Below, in pieces: positions 12,200 to 23,237 of a stretch of 60,000 nt of DNA. The stretch's first letter is position 1. The number at the start of each line of letters is the position of its first letter. Where the stretch lies: contig NC_081405.1 in NCBI RefSeq assembly GCF_030272615.1, forward strand, positions 160,896,694 through 160,956,693, given 5' to 3'. The position numbers and the translations under genes are program-made. The notes under the pieces were generated by a model. The model saw only the letters and a list, made by a program, of their open reading frames with translations, made no database searches and was not told the DNA's origin. Origin of the DNA: Cryptomeria japonica (lineage: Eukaryota; Streptophyta; Pinopsida; Cupressales; Cupressaceae).

Positions 12200-15100
12200 T
12201 TAATTTACTTCATGAAGGGGTATAACCCCTAATTCACCTCTCAAATAGGTAAATGTAGTCTTCGATAGGGGCTTAGTGAATATGTCTGCTAGTTGCTCCT
12301 TACTAGAAACATGTTCTAATACAACCTCTTTATTCTGAACCTTTTCTCTCAAGAAATGATATTTGAGCTCAATATGCTTGGTCCTAGCATGCAATATCAG
12401 ATTTTTGGAATATTTATTGCACTAGTATTATCAAAGAAAATACTCACTAGTTCAGATATAGTTACTTTGAAGCCATTTAGTACATGCTTCATCCATATTG
12501 CTGAGTGTAGTTCATAAATGCTGCCACATACTCTGCTTCAGCTGTAGATTGGGAAATACAACTCTTCTTCTTTCTCATCCACGAGACTAGTCTTCCACCA
12601 AGGAAGAATGCTCCACTAGTTGTGCTCTTTCGGTTGTCCACATTACCTACCCAATCTGCATCAGTAAACACTTTGAGATCAAAGTCACCATTGTATGGAT
12701 ACCACAATCCATGATCAACTATCCCTTTCAAATATCTAAGAATCCTCTTTACCGCTACCAAGTGGAATTCTTTAGGACTCTTCTGAAAACGGGCCACTAT
12801 ACCCACTACATGAGCAATATCCAGTCTGTTGTGCACCATATAATGCAGCTTACTGATCATCGACCGATACTCCTTCTCATCCACCAATGTTGTATCATCA
12901 TCCTTTGTTAGTTTGCAGCTGGTCACCATCGATGTTCCAACTGGTTTGCTCTCCTCCATTGCAAAGGTCTTTAATACCTCTTTGATATACTTGGACTAGG
13001 TAATGAAGATACCTTCTTTCATATGCTGAATTTGTAGACCAATGAAATTTTTTCTCTCTAATTAGAGACATCTCAAACTCCTTTTTCGTCTCATCTGCAA
13101 ATGCATGACTCATATCATCATCTCCACCAAAGATTATATCATCTACAAATACTTCACATATCAGAATATGATCACCTTCAGATTTCAGGTAGATGTTGCT
13201 GTCCTCACTTGTTCTTTGAAATCCTATCTTCACAAGATGAGAGTGTAACCATTCATACCATGCCCTTGGTGCCTATTTCAATCCATACAGGGCCTTGTGT
13301 AATCTACACACCATGTCACTATCTTCTGACAAAGAAAACCCATCTGGTTGCTCAATATACACTTCTTCCTCTAGGATTCCATTCAAGAAGGAAGACTTCA
13401 CATCCATTTGGTATACCTTAAATCCCTTGAATTCTGCAAATGCAAGTAGCATTCAGACACCTTCTTGTCTAGCCACTAGGGAAAAGGTTTCTCCATAGTC
13501 TTCTCCTTCTTCCTAAGCATATCCCTTGCATACAAGTCTTGCCTTATTCCTTACCACTGTGCCTTCTTCATTCAACTTATTTCTGAAGACCCATTTGGTA
13601 CCTATGACATTCTTGTGTTCCAGTCTGGGTACCAAGGACCATGTTGCATTCATCTCTATCTGGTCCAACTCCTCTTCCATTGCCTTTATCCAGTCTTCAT
13701 CGGTAAGTGCCTCTCTAGTGGTCTTAGGCTCAAATTCTGAAATCATGCAAGAATTTTGTTTCACCTTTCTCCTTGTAAGTATTCCTACATCTTTGTCTCC
13801 TATGAATTTCTTTGGATCATGATGCAGTCTTACATACCTAGGAATGACCATAGCTAGTTCAACTTGCTTTTCCTCTTCTTTTTCCGCTTCATCTTCTTCT
13901 TCACCTACTAAAGCTTCTACCGGTACAGAAGCACCGAGGTCTTTGCAGTGTTTGTCACTTGTTTCTTTCTTAACTGGTTCCCAAAAGGCTAAACCCGGAT
14001 CATCTTCCATTTTCTTGTTGTTGGTTTCATCAAGCTTCTCAGGGGATTCATCAACCTTGGCATTGATACTCTCAACAATATTTTGAGTCCTCCTATTGTA
14101 GCACTTGATAGCTTTGCTTTTAGTGGAATATTCCAAAAATATTCCTTCATCACACTTAGCATCAAACTTTCTTAGGTGCTCACCTCTCCTGATATAGCAT
14201 TTACTCCCAAACACTTTGAAATAAGTCACATTGGGAGTTCTCCCATTCTAGTACTCATAAGGGGTTTTGTATTTACCTTTCTTAATGAGTACCTGATTCA
14301 TGGTATAGACTGCAGTGTGAGCGACATTTCCTTGGATCAACATAGTTCTGGCCGCTTCAACTACAATCCTGTTGTTTCTTTCTGCTATGTCATTTTGTTG
14401 TGGTGTCCTTAGGGCAGACAATTGCCTCTTAATACTGTTCTCCTCAGAGTACTTATTGAATTCATGAGAAGTGAATTCACCTCCCTGATCTGTCCTTAGG
14501 CATTTTATCCTTCTACCACTCTCCTTCTCCACCAATGCCCTAAAGGCTTTGAACTTTCCAAATGCCTTAGACTTGTCTTTCAAGAATGTGACCCACATCA
14601 TTCTTGAGAAATCATTGGTAAGAATTATGAAGTACTGATCTCCCTGAATACTTCTAGTTTTCATCAGACCACACAGATCAGTGTGTAAAGTTCTCTACTG
14701 AAAAGGACTTACCTTTGAATTTTGAGGAAGACATCTTCCCAAGTTGACATTCTCACTGCCTTGATCTTACTAGCCTTTACAATATTGTCAAAATTTATAT
14801 GACAAAGTCTCCTATGCCATATCCAACTATCATCAAATTTCGCCATCAAGCACTGACTAATCTTGGCATTCAGTTGAAACAGGTTTCCTCTGGTCTATTT
14901 ACCGGTGGCAATAAGTTCACCACTCTTTCCAATTATTCTGTAGACTCCACCTTTGAACTCTAGAATGAGTCCTTTGTCATTCAACTGAGTAATACTCAAA
15001 AGGTTGTTCTTAAGGCCTTCCACCCAGTAGACATCATCCAAACTACTCTTTCCATTCAGTGAAATGGATCCTTTTCCTTTCACCATGCAAGGTGCACCGT

Positions 15101-15218
15101 TACCAAACTGGACAACACCACCATCATATTCTTTAAGAGACAAAAACTTTCTCTGGTCATTGGTCATGTGGTGAGAACACCCGCTATCAATGATCCACTC
15201 ATTGGAGTTGTCAATATG
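12200..15218 (-). pseudogene. copia-1 pol remnant: protease, integrase, RT, RNase H
   Basis: Read right to left. The protease active site IIDSGCSHHM lies just after the gag stop (about 15,170-15,200). Integrase at 14,248-14,664 keeps TDQGGEFTSHEF and LRTPQQNDIAERNNR. The linker and RT start are at 13,513-14,229 (GTKWVFRNKLNEEGTVVRNK). The RT catalytic motif VFVDDIIFGG is within 12,898-13,233. RNase H is at 12,489-12,959 (TDADWVGNVDNRKSTTSG, AEAEYVA), and the conserved C-terminus ADIFTKPL is near 12,270. Lesions: TAG at 14,895, at 13,513 (after CKGYA) and at 13,273 (inside the YGLK-APRAWYE box, where copia-2 has Gln); frameshifts between protease and integrase, near 13,050 and near 12,450. It cannot make a working polyprotein. 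Confidence 0.9.
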
Positions 15219-16238
15219 CTAGACAAGGGATTTCTGGTCAGACAACTCTTCCTTGACAGCCACAAACACTATGTCCTCATTCTCTTCATCCTCTGATTCC
15301 TCATCGGTAACACCTTCATCCACTGCAACAAGACAATTTCTCCTACCTACTCCTTTATACTTCCTAAACCTCTCTGATTTATCCTTGTTGTCATTTTTAG
15401 GATAGTTAACAACTATATGTCCTATCTTATTATAGGAAAAACACTTCAGAGGAAGCTTACCTATGTATTTTCTGGTGCCTTTTGGAAGTCTCTTGGCAAG
15501 AAGAGCTTCAAACTCCATCAAAATCTCCTCATCATCCATATCTCTGCTTGGCTTTGATTCATAACTGGTACTGACCTCTTTTCCTTTCTTGGTCGGTGTG
15601 GAGGAAATAAATGTTCTAAAGGCTGACTCGGTCTTGTGAACACTACCATCATAGCTATTCAATTCATATGCAGTCAACTTTGCAATAATAGAGTCTAATG
15701 ATACCTTGGTTTTCTCGATAGATCTTAGCTCCTGAATAGCGGTAACCCTAATTGCATAGACTGATAAAAGTGATCTCAGAACTTTACTGACCACAATGGC
15801 ATCATCAATTGTTCCACCAGTGCTCTTGATCTCTCCAACCACTATCTTGATTCTTATGCCATACTGCTGAATGGTCTCTCCTTCAACCATCCTCATATCT
15901 TCAAACTTTCCTCTAAGGCTTTCTTCCTTATCCTGCTTGACATGTTCATCACCACAATAAATGGATTCCAGTTTTTTCCATACTTCTTTCAGATTGTCCT
16001 TATCTTGTACATCAATGAAATTTACATCAGACAAGCTGCTAATAAGGGCTTCCATGACTTGCCCATTTTCTTGTATCTCTCTTTTCTGATCATCGGTTAG
16101 AGTGCTAGTGGGAATTACATAGGCATTCTCAACATAGCTCCAGTGTTGTGCACCCAAACTCCTGATATATATCTTCATCTGGTCCTTCCATATTGTAAAG
16201 TTGTCTTTGTTGAACTTAGGACCTTCCCTCTTCATCAT
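15219..16238 (-). CDS. copia-1 Gag (339 aa), zinc knuckle damaged
   Basis: Nucleocapsid/capsid protein of a Ty1/copia element. The start near 16,238 (MMKREGPKFNKDNFTIW) fits the usual N-terminus with the F-x-x-WK capsid motif. The UBN2-like gag domain covers about residues 15-200. The CCHC knuckle near residues 268-281 should be CX2CX4HX4C but reads CFSYNKIGHIVVNY: the second and fourth cysteines are tyrosines (codons at 15,432-15,434 and 15,402-15,404), so zinc and RNA binding should be lost. The frame ends at TAG 15,219-15,221. Protease follows in the same frame, so this stop is probably a lesion in a gag-pol fusion, not a natural end. An acidic stretch (DEESEDEENED) lies near the C-terminus. 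Confidence 0.9.
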   Translation of the reverse strand: MMKREGPKFNKDNFTIWKDQMKIYIRSLGAQHWSYVENAYVIPTSTLTDDQKREIQENGQVMEALISSLSDVNFIDVQDKDNLKEVWKKLESIYCGDEHVKQDKEESLRGKFEDMRMVEGETIQQYGIRIKIVVGEIKSTGGTIDDAIVVSKVLRSLLSVYAIRVTAIQELRSIEKTKVSLDSIIAKLTAYELNSYDGSVHKTESAFRTFISSTPTKKGKEVSTSYESKPSRDMDDEEILMEFEALLAKRLPKGTRKYIGKLPLKCFSYNKIGHIVVNYPKNDNKDKSERFRKYKGVGRRNCLVAVDEGVTDEESEDEENEDIVFVAVKEELSDQKSLV

Positions 16239-16295
16239 TAAAACAAGATCTTTTGCCTCAAGCAGTTAAGCTTATATCATCAAGGACCTGGATGA

Positions 16296-16307
16296 GCTCT
16301 GATACCA
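16296..16307 (-). other. copia-1 primer-binding site (initiator tRNA-Met)
   Basis: The - strand reads TGGTATCAGAGC two bases after the 5' LTR. This is the sequence complementary to the 3' end of plant initiator methionine tRNA, used by most plant copia elements. Confidence 0.95.
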
Positions 16308-16309
16308 AT

Positions 16310-17714
16310 TGATGAATAATGACGAACTACTAAGGTCCTAACCGGTACTGAGAGGGGGGGGGGTGAATTAGTACACACAAAAACTTTCCCCGACACTTTG
16401 ACAAATCAAAACACAGATAATCGGTTGTCTTCACCATTGTACTTTACCATAGCAATACCGGTTAAATGGAAATACTTTAGACAACATTCAACAGATCTCA
16501 AATATTGATAGCTACTTCACTAGTTTAATCATGCATGAGTTGTACCAATAAAACCACAACCATTAGACAATGCATACATATCTAACTTAATAAAAAACCA
16601 CTCAATCATCACATGAAAAACTCACAACCCATAACACACAAATTTTTCACGTGGAAACCCAAATGGGAAAAACCATGGTGGGGATGAATACCCACAAGCT
16701 TGTTTGTGAACTCTTTTGAAGTTCACTCTATTAGGAGCCTACTCTGGTTAAAGACTTTACAATAAGGTCTTGTTAGGAACTGATCCTGTTAGGGATCACC
16801 CAGTTAAGGGATGGCTATATACCCTGTTAAAGGTTGAAACCCTCTTAAGAGTTACCTCGCTAGAGGATTTAAATAACTCAATGAACTTGAGCCACCTGGT
16901 TAGAGGATTTACAACAAAGCCTATTAAAGCTACCTGGTCAAGCGATTTACCTTCTGTTGAAATGGTTACAAGACAACAGGTAAAACTTCAATCTGATAAC
17001 AACACTCCTTGCTAAGGAAGATCCTTTTCAGTTCCTCTCTTCTGCAATCACACTCTATAGATTCCTCACTCTGGTTTGGCAAGTATCAAATATCCAACAT
17101 GTGGGCACAAACACAACTTTTTCCAACCACTACAATAACAAAACTCATCGACCTTATAGACAACAATTAGGTCGGTAGCATAAACCCTAAACCCTAAACA
17201 TTTTCGGTTTACAATTACAAGTGATGCAATCCTGACCATCAAATACATTACATAGAATAAAATGATCTAAAATAGATCTCAAGTCATTTTGCATCGTCCA
17301 ATCTTCACCGCATCTAGAAAACAGTAACCCATCACACAATCTTCACACACCGCTAAGAAAAATGCACATTCTCGAGGTAGACATTCAATGCATTCGATCT
17401 TCACGCGCAAGATCCTCAAAGAAATCCTTCACGTGCACATAGATGACGTGGCATCTAGATCCTTATCCTTGTTCTTAACTAACTCATCACAAAATATCAT
17501 CGGTTGCACCGCACAAGCCAAACCGGAAACCCTAGAGCTGAACAAAGACTACCAACCAGTAGTCATACTTAGTGAACCCCGACACCGGTCCACTCCATCC
17601 CAGTTGACCATAACCACTTCCAATCTTCATACTGGTGCATACCGGTTCACCTACTTGAGCACTTATTGACATGAATGACAACATACATTATCACTGCTTC
17701 ATCATATGCCAACA
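16310..17714 (-). repeat. copia-1 5' LTR (1,405 bp)
   Basis: Pairs with 10,491-11,899; ends TG...CA. It carries the element promoter by position, but I could not place a TATA box with confidence. Open frames within it (16,770-17,669) are not genes. Confidence 0.95.
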
Positions 17715-17719
17715 TTTCT
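17715..17719. other. Target-site duplication of copia-1, right copy (TTTCT)
   Basis: Matches 10,486-10,490 exactly. Confidence 0.9.
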
Positions 17720-18974
17720 ATCTCAAGATTACTTCAAAGTAAATTTACAACATATGAAGGCCTTGTTACTATCACACGATCCACTTAGCTCTAGTTTCCC
17801 ATGAGTTTGAATTACATACTAAAATGATGTGCAATCACTTAAAATATTGAGTGTGGCTATGAAATCACTCAATTATTGACATTAAATTTATTAAATTATT
17901 TTCAATAAAATTTGGATTAATTTATGCTCAAATGCCATTAGCAAAATACATGCAAACATAAATAACACATTACACAATTTCACCCAAGAAACCCTTAGTC
18001 TGGTAGAAAAACCCGACTTGATAATTCATATATAGTCTTGTATATTATTGACCATCCAATACATTAAGATATATATGATGTTATTAATGTTTCTACCATT
18101 CTATCATATTTTATGAATTGAAGTAGACATTTATTCCCTATCTATGCCAAGTTTTTAGTGCTCCTTATTTGTTTATACATCGATTAATTGACTTTATATT
18201 CACTTTTTTATGTTGTTATCCTTTACTCCCATGCACTAGATTAGCCCAAATATCATGTAATAAGGGTCATTTATCTACCTTTTCTTTTTTTGGCTTTGCA
18301 ATGTAAAATTGCTACATGTCATATTCAAAATTATTTTGTGCATTTGAAACCACCCCAACACTTATAAAATTGTCATATATTTACAAAATTACATTGATAG
18401 TTGCATTTAATCTATTATTATTTTCAAAACCATACCATAATAAAAATGGAAATTTTATCTATGACAAAATAGCAATTAGTTACCCTTGTCCAATATTATA
18501 ACTAAACACTTTTTAGAAGCTATAGACCGCCTTGATCCTTTTTGGATTAATTTCTCCTTGCTCCACAAGCTACACACACTTGTTTGTGAATGCTTCTAGA
18601 TAAACTAAACTAATACATAGAATTTCAATATCTATAACTTTCCTCTAATCTTATATTAAATTGTATTTTTTGCATCTAATTACATACATTGTCTATCTTA
18701 AACCTTAGAAGGATCCCTTACAATCTTGTAGTGTAATAGCCATCTTTTCATTTATGTCATAACCCTTTTTTCCAACTTGATAAGACTTATTTATTATTAT
18801 TATTACTATTTTCACTATTATTATTAAATTTTATAGTAATGTTAGTTAGAAATCATAAATTTAAAAAGGTTGAATTAATAAGTGGTTGAAAAATTAAGTA
18901 GTTCTTGCAAATCATTTAGTTTTTTTTTCCTTCCTCCAACTAGACTGATAATAGGAAATAATATGGATTTAAGA
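17720..18974. other. Non-coding, AT-rich
   Basis: The other half of the copia-1 target sequence, running up to solo LTR S1. No gene or repeat recognised. Confidence 0.5.
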
Positions 18975-18979
18975 AATGA

Positions 18980-21900
18980 TGTAGTACCCCTACCATAATC
19001 GATCTCTAACCTTGGTATAATCTTGATCAGTTTATCTTAATATAATGATTATAGTCAGATGTTTGATTTAACACATAGCTATTGATGTGGTTTTCTCACT
19101 AGTTTATGCAAGTTGTTAGTGTACCTATTTCGTGGTATTAACATCGAGCTAACGCTTTCATTAAATTTTATATATGTATGCACGTATGATCTTTGGTTGC
19201 AGGAGATTTCAGGTACGAAGTCGCATGAGTGCGAGGTTCGTCGTCACCTGGTTTTGCAGGTTTGAGCATACCCTTTTTAATCCTTAGAGTTGGTTTTGGT
19301 AGTCGTAAGACCCTAGTTGACCTGAGTCGTGCTCCAGTGAGCATCGCCAATCGTCGTCGGTTATCCCCTTCTTGTTTGGGTTTGCGAGTCGTCTGTTGGT
19401 TGGCTTTCTCGGTTTGCATGCCTGGTGTGTTTGGTTAATTGATTATTAGTCCTTAGTAATTACCTGGATTAAATATGTATTTGTGCATTAGAGATTAATG
19501 GGCTAGATTAATCGGAATTTCGTTATGCGATTTTCGTTGTTAATGAATTGCCTATGTTAAATTGGAAGTAAATCCGATTAAATGTCTGTTTTCGAATATT
19601 TAATGCATTTTGTTTATGCTGTTGAAAAGGAAGTTTTATATTTTATCACAATAGATTTAATTGCATTATGTTGGATTATTATATCGAAAGGTTAAATTTG
19701 ATTAGATGAGAAATCGAATTTTGAATTGATAAAGCAAGTTAATTTGTTGATAGTTAGAAAGAATTAATTTTCGAGAATTATTTGAAAATAAAGATTTTTA
19801 TTCCAAAAATAGAAATTTTGGGTCAACTCTTCCATATAACCCAAATTTGGGAAATTTGGGAGGAGGGACATTTTTGGAGAAGATTTTGGTGGGAAGATTT
19901 TTGGGGGGGGTTGGGAGAGGAGGCAGTTTTGCTGGATCTGGGAGGTGGGCTCTCCTTCAGCTATGCCAGGATTGCGTGTTAAGGTAGGATCCAACTCTCT
20001 CAATTTTAGTTTTTTGTTTGAATTGGAATGGGGGTTGTATCTTGGCTTTGGATTCTCCATTGAATGCCATGTTTTTGATTGATTTAGCAAATTAACCAGC
20101 TTGGCTGGGAGTGTTTTTGAGATGTGTTAATTCCTCCACTCTTTTTGGGCGTTTGAAACCCTTGGATGTTTGAATAGAATGAGAAAACCCATCAAGAAAA
20201 CGTGATTTCAATCTCAGTTTGTTTAAACCGAATTCATGGTAAATCAAAATTTTTCTTATCATAATTGCGGTGGGCGTTTGGATTTTCATTGTTTTCGAAC
20301 TGTGTTTTCAAAGGAAAAAAAAAATATATGTATTTTTATGCTGAGCTGGGCGTCTGTGTTATTTTCGGACTGTGTGGGTGTGTTTTAAAAAAAAAAAATA
20401 TAGAAAACGATATATATTTTGGGGTGGACTGTGCGTTTTATGTTTAGCGGACTATGGGTCGGGGTTTGGGAGAGCGGGGAGCAGAGCTCCACCCGCTCCC
20501 CTCCCCTCCCCCGCGCGTCCCCCCACTTCCTCCCCTCGTCCCCAGCGCATTCTTTGTTTATTGCCTGCTCGCACACCGTTTGTTACCCTCGCTCGCCGGT
20601 GTTGTTTGCTACGGCTGCGGCCGCAGGGGCCGCGGTGGCCGCAGGGCGCCGCGGCACCTGCGGGCACCACCGTGGTGCGGCCCGCGAGCGCCGCCGCCCC
20701 TTTCCCTCGGCTAGGGTTAGGGCACGGCCGCCTCACCTCTCCTTTAAATTTTAAAATGTGTTTTATTTTCTTTGTTAAAAAGAAAACCTAGTTTTTAATA
20801 TGGTTTTTTTTTATATATGTATTTTTTTTACCATTCAAAAAAAAAAAAGAAGGGCTTATAATATGTTAAATATTATTTTAATGATTAAGTTTAATTAGTT
20901 GCGTAATTATGATTAAGGGGCATAAAAATTATAAATGTTAAATTGGTATTGAGTAATTTTAAAATGGAGTTTATGGATTAAGCATTTTTTTTCAACTTCA
21001 TTTCTTGACTGATGCCTCCTTTTAATTAAGTTCTAAAACTGTGAATTTTTGCAACTGATCATCAGTGATTTTATTCTGATTGATGATGTTAAAAATTATC
21101 GTAGAACATGTCATTTGAGTAATTGAAAAGTAGTGAAATAATTATCGTTGGGCATTAGAAATTTAACGATATGCATTGAAAATTATGAATCTGTAGAGAT
21201 TGATGTTGAACCAGTATGTCTATGATGTTTGTTGGAGATTAAATACCTTGTTTAGTTGATTAATGGTTGTCCGAATTTTATTAATATGATTTGGTTTAAA
21301 AACTCTTATGGCATAATTTTCCTGTTCGATGCTTGAACCCTAGGAGTTAGAAAACCAAGAACAACTTATCCCTTAATGAGGTAGATAACTGTAACCTATT
21401 TTAGATCTTGTAGAAAACTTGATCGCCTTGTAATGATTAAATCAATTTGAGGAAATATTGCATTTTCTGATTATTGCCTTGCGAGTTTAATTTCTGTATT
21501 CGCCTTTAATTATGAAATGGCATGTTTTGCTTTGTTTAGTAGGACCCTGTCGTATGGCTTGACTTGGGGTACCTGTTTCAGTCCTTGATTCCGAGTTGAC
21601 TGTTGTTTTGTGGTAGTGTCGTATTTGGTCATATCCTCTTTGTGTGAGTCGAATGATGATTCATGGTTGACCTTAGCTTGTCAGGTCTCTAGTTAGAGTA
21701 CCGTCAGTAAGTGATTATCTTTGAGTCGTGTTGACCAGATGATCGTATCTCCCTTCTTGAACTCCGTTCGTCTGACCATGTGTATCCCTTGGTTTTTGAG
21801 TTCGTCTGAGTTTGTTCTAGTGTCGTATGGGAAAGTGGCTTTCGATTGGGGGCCGCCGCCCAAAGTGGCTGCTGGGTAACCCGTCGAAAGTGAGTCTAAT

Positions 21901-23232
21901 AAGTGATAACCTTTAAGTAGATTAGAATGTAATCTCTACGTAAGATAATGTGCCTCACACATGAGACGAGTGCTATCATAGATTCGACATGCTGTGAGAA
22001 GGTTTGAAATGGCAAACTACCTTCCTTGTCTTCGCGAGAGGATGTGTGGGTCCACATGAGGCTTGGATGGGCCGGAAGCTCGGATTAGGTTGCCAGGGTA
22101 ACCCAGTGTATGGGGTCAGGACCTATGAAGACTTGCCATGGTAACCATTCCAGGTTGTGTGATGACACTTGTCCCTACGTTCGCTAGTGTGTTGTCATTC
22201 TGTCCTGTTAGGAGTACCTTTGTGGGTCATCCTCTTGTCTCTGCCCTTGTGAGTATCGGCTTCATGTTAGACCTTGGGTGGTGATGGCTCAGTTTTATGG
22301 ATGCTCTCATGGACCTCTTGTTTTAGCTTTGATTATGTTCAGCTGGATCCTGTTCTTTTCAAGGATCGTTTATGTATTAATGGACCGATGTGGTCGCTTG
22401 TATATTGTTTATGTATCGCCTTGATGGCTGGATTGTAATGGTCTAACCTCTTGTATTCTTAACCTTATTATTTATCAGAGGGGTCTTGCAGTTGAGCAGA
22501 CCCGGAGATGTAGCCCTTTAGGGGTGAACTCCGAGATCATTATGGTGTTATGTGATGTATTCTCTTATGTTTCCTTTATTCAGCTTTATCATGTATGATT
22601 AGCTTATGTTAGAATGGTTAAGTGGATAATTGGAATTAACTATAAATGCTTATATTCAGTTCTTTCTTGAATGCCATGTTGATCGAATGCTTAAGTGGTT
22701 TAGATGAGATTTATCGTAGATGCTAGTATGCAATCGTCTTTTGATATGCAATGAGTTGGAATATGAAAGAATGTAACTTAGAGTAATGAATTATACTCAG
22801 TTGTTGTTAAGGAATTTAAATATGCTTGGAAAGATCTCTTATGTTATGATGAAATCCTAGTGTATTAGAATGTTAGATGTATGGTTGTAATTTTAAATGA
22901 AAAGCTTGAATGGAAATTATGAATGGATCTTAATGATGAATCTTCGCTTGTGATTTATATTTCCCTCTTTTGAAAGAAATTATCCTGATTATGAATTATT
23001 GCGTTATTAAGATATTAGCTTATTGGATTAATTGTGTGAGTTAAGTGAATTGTGAAATTTAAGTAATCTCGTTGGGAAACTCTTTAGGTGTTAGTTGAAG
23101 TCTTCCGCTATGTAATCTGAATCTTTGATATCTTGTTGCATCTTATGTGTTGTAACTTTAAAAAAAAAAATTTTGCACTCTATTCTTGTGTTATGGCTTA
23201 ATCCCTTCGGGGTTTCCTGGCGGGGCATTACA
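18980..23232 (-). mobile_element. Solo LTR S1 (4,253 bp)
   Basis: Ends are TG...CA (TGTAGTACCCCTACC at the left, GGCGGGGCATTACA at the right), flanked by the exact duplication AATGA at 18,975-18,979 and 23,233-23,237. No gag or pol lies inside and no second direct copy is nearby, so this is a solo LTR left by recombination between the two LTRs of one element. It is the reverse complement of S2 (26,996-31,162). About 10 differences in roughly 245 aligned bases (22,330-22,570) suggest a few percent divergence. Sense is taken as the - strand: read that way it begins TGTAATGCCCCGCCAGG, like the TGTGAGGCCC start of the gypsy-1 LTR, and its GC island falls in the last 40%. Confidence 0.9.
20455..20745 (-). 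promoter_or_regulatory. GC-rich island in solo LTR S1
   Basis: About 290 bp of very GC- and CpG-rich sequence in otherwise AT-rich DNA, with repeated GCGGCC/CCGCAGG words and a telomere-like AGGGTTAGGGC at 20,713-20,723. The overlapping open frames here are compositional. A role in transcription start is inferred from its position in the LTR. Confidence 0.5.
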
Positions 23233-23237
23233 AATGA

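Larger units (their letters stand above)
10491..17714 (-). mobile_element. Ty1/copia LTR retrotransposon copia-1, complete but inactive
   Basis: 7,224 bp, read right to left. The 5' LTR is 16,310-17,714, the PBS 16,296-16,307, gag and pol 16,238 to 12,200, the PPT about 11,900-11,915, and the 3' LTR 10,491-11,899. LTR ends are TG...CA and both flanks carry TTTCT. Domain order gag-PR-IN-RT-RH identifies Ty1/copia, since integrase lies before RT. The LTRs differ at roughly 7% of the first 250 bases I compared, so the insertion is not recent. Pol has several stops and frameshifts. It shares PPT sequence and protein families with copia-2 (37,968-55,042) but is clearly a different subfamily. Confidence 0.95.

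Noticed and set aside
16770-17669. Frames in the copia-1 LTRs (also 10,989-11,432) as genes
   Set aside because: They lie wholly within LTR copies and are not kept open in both.
20372-20791. Overlapping Pro/Ala/Arg-rich frames as genes (also 29,511-29,996 and 52,753-53,428)
   Set aside because: Several frames on both strands are open at once because the DNA is GC-rich; no domain, and they lie inside LTR islands.
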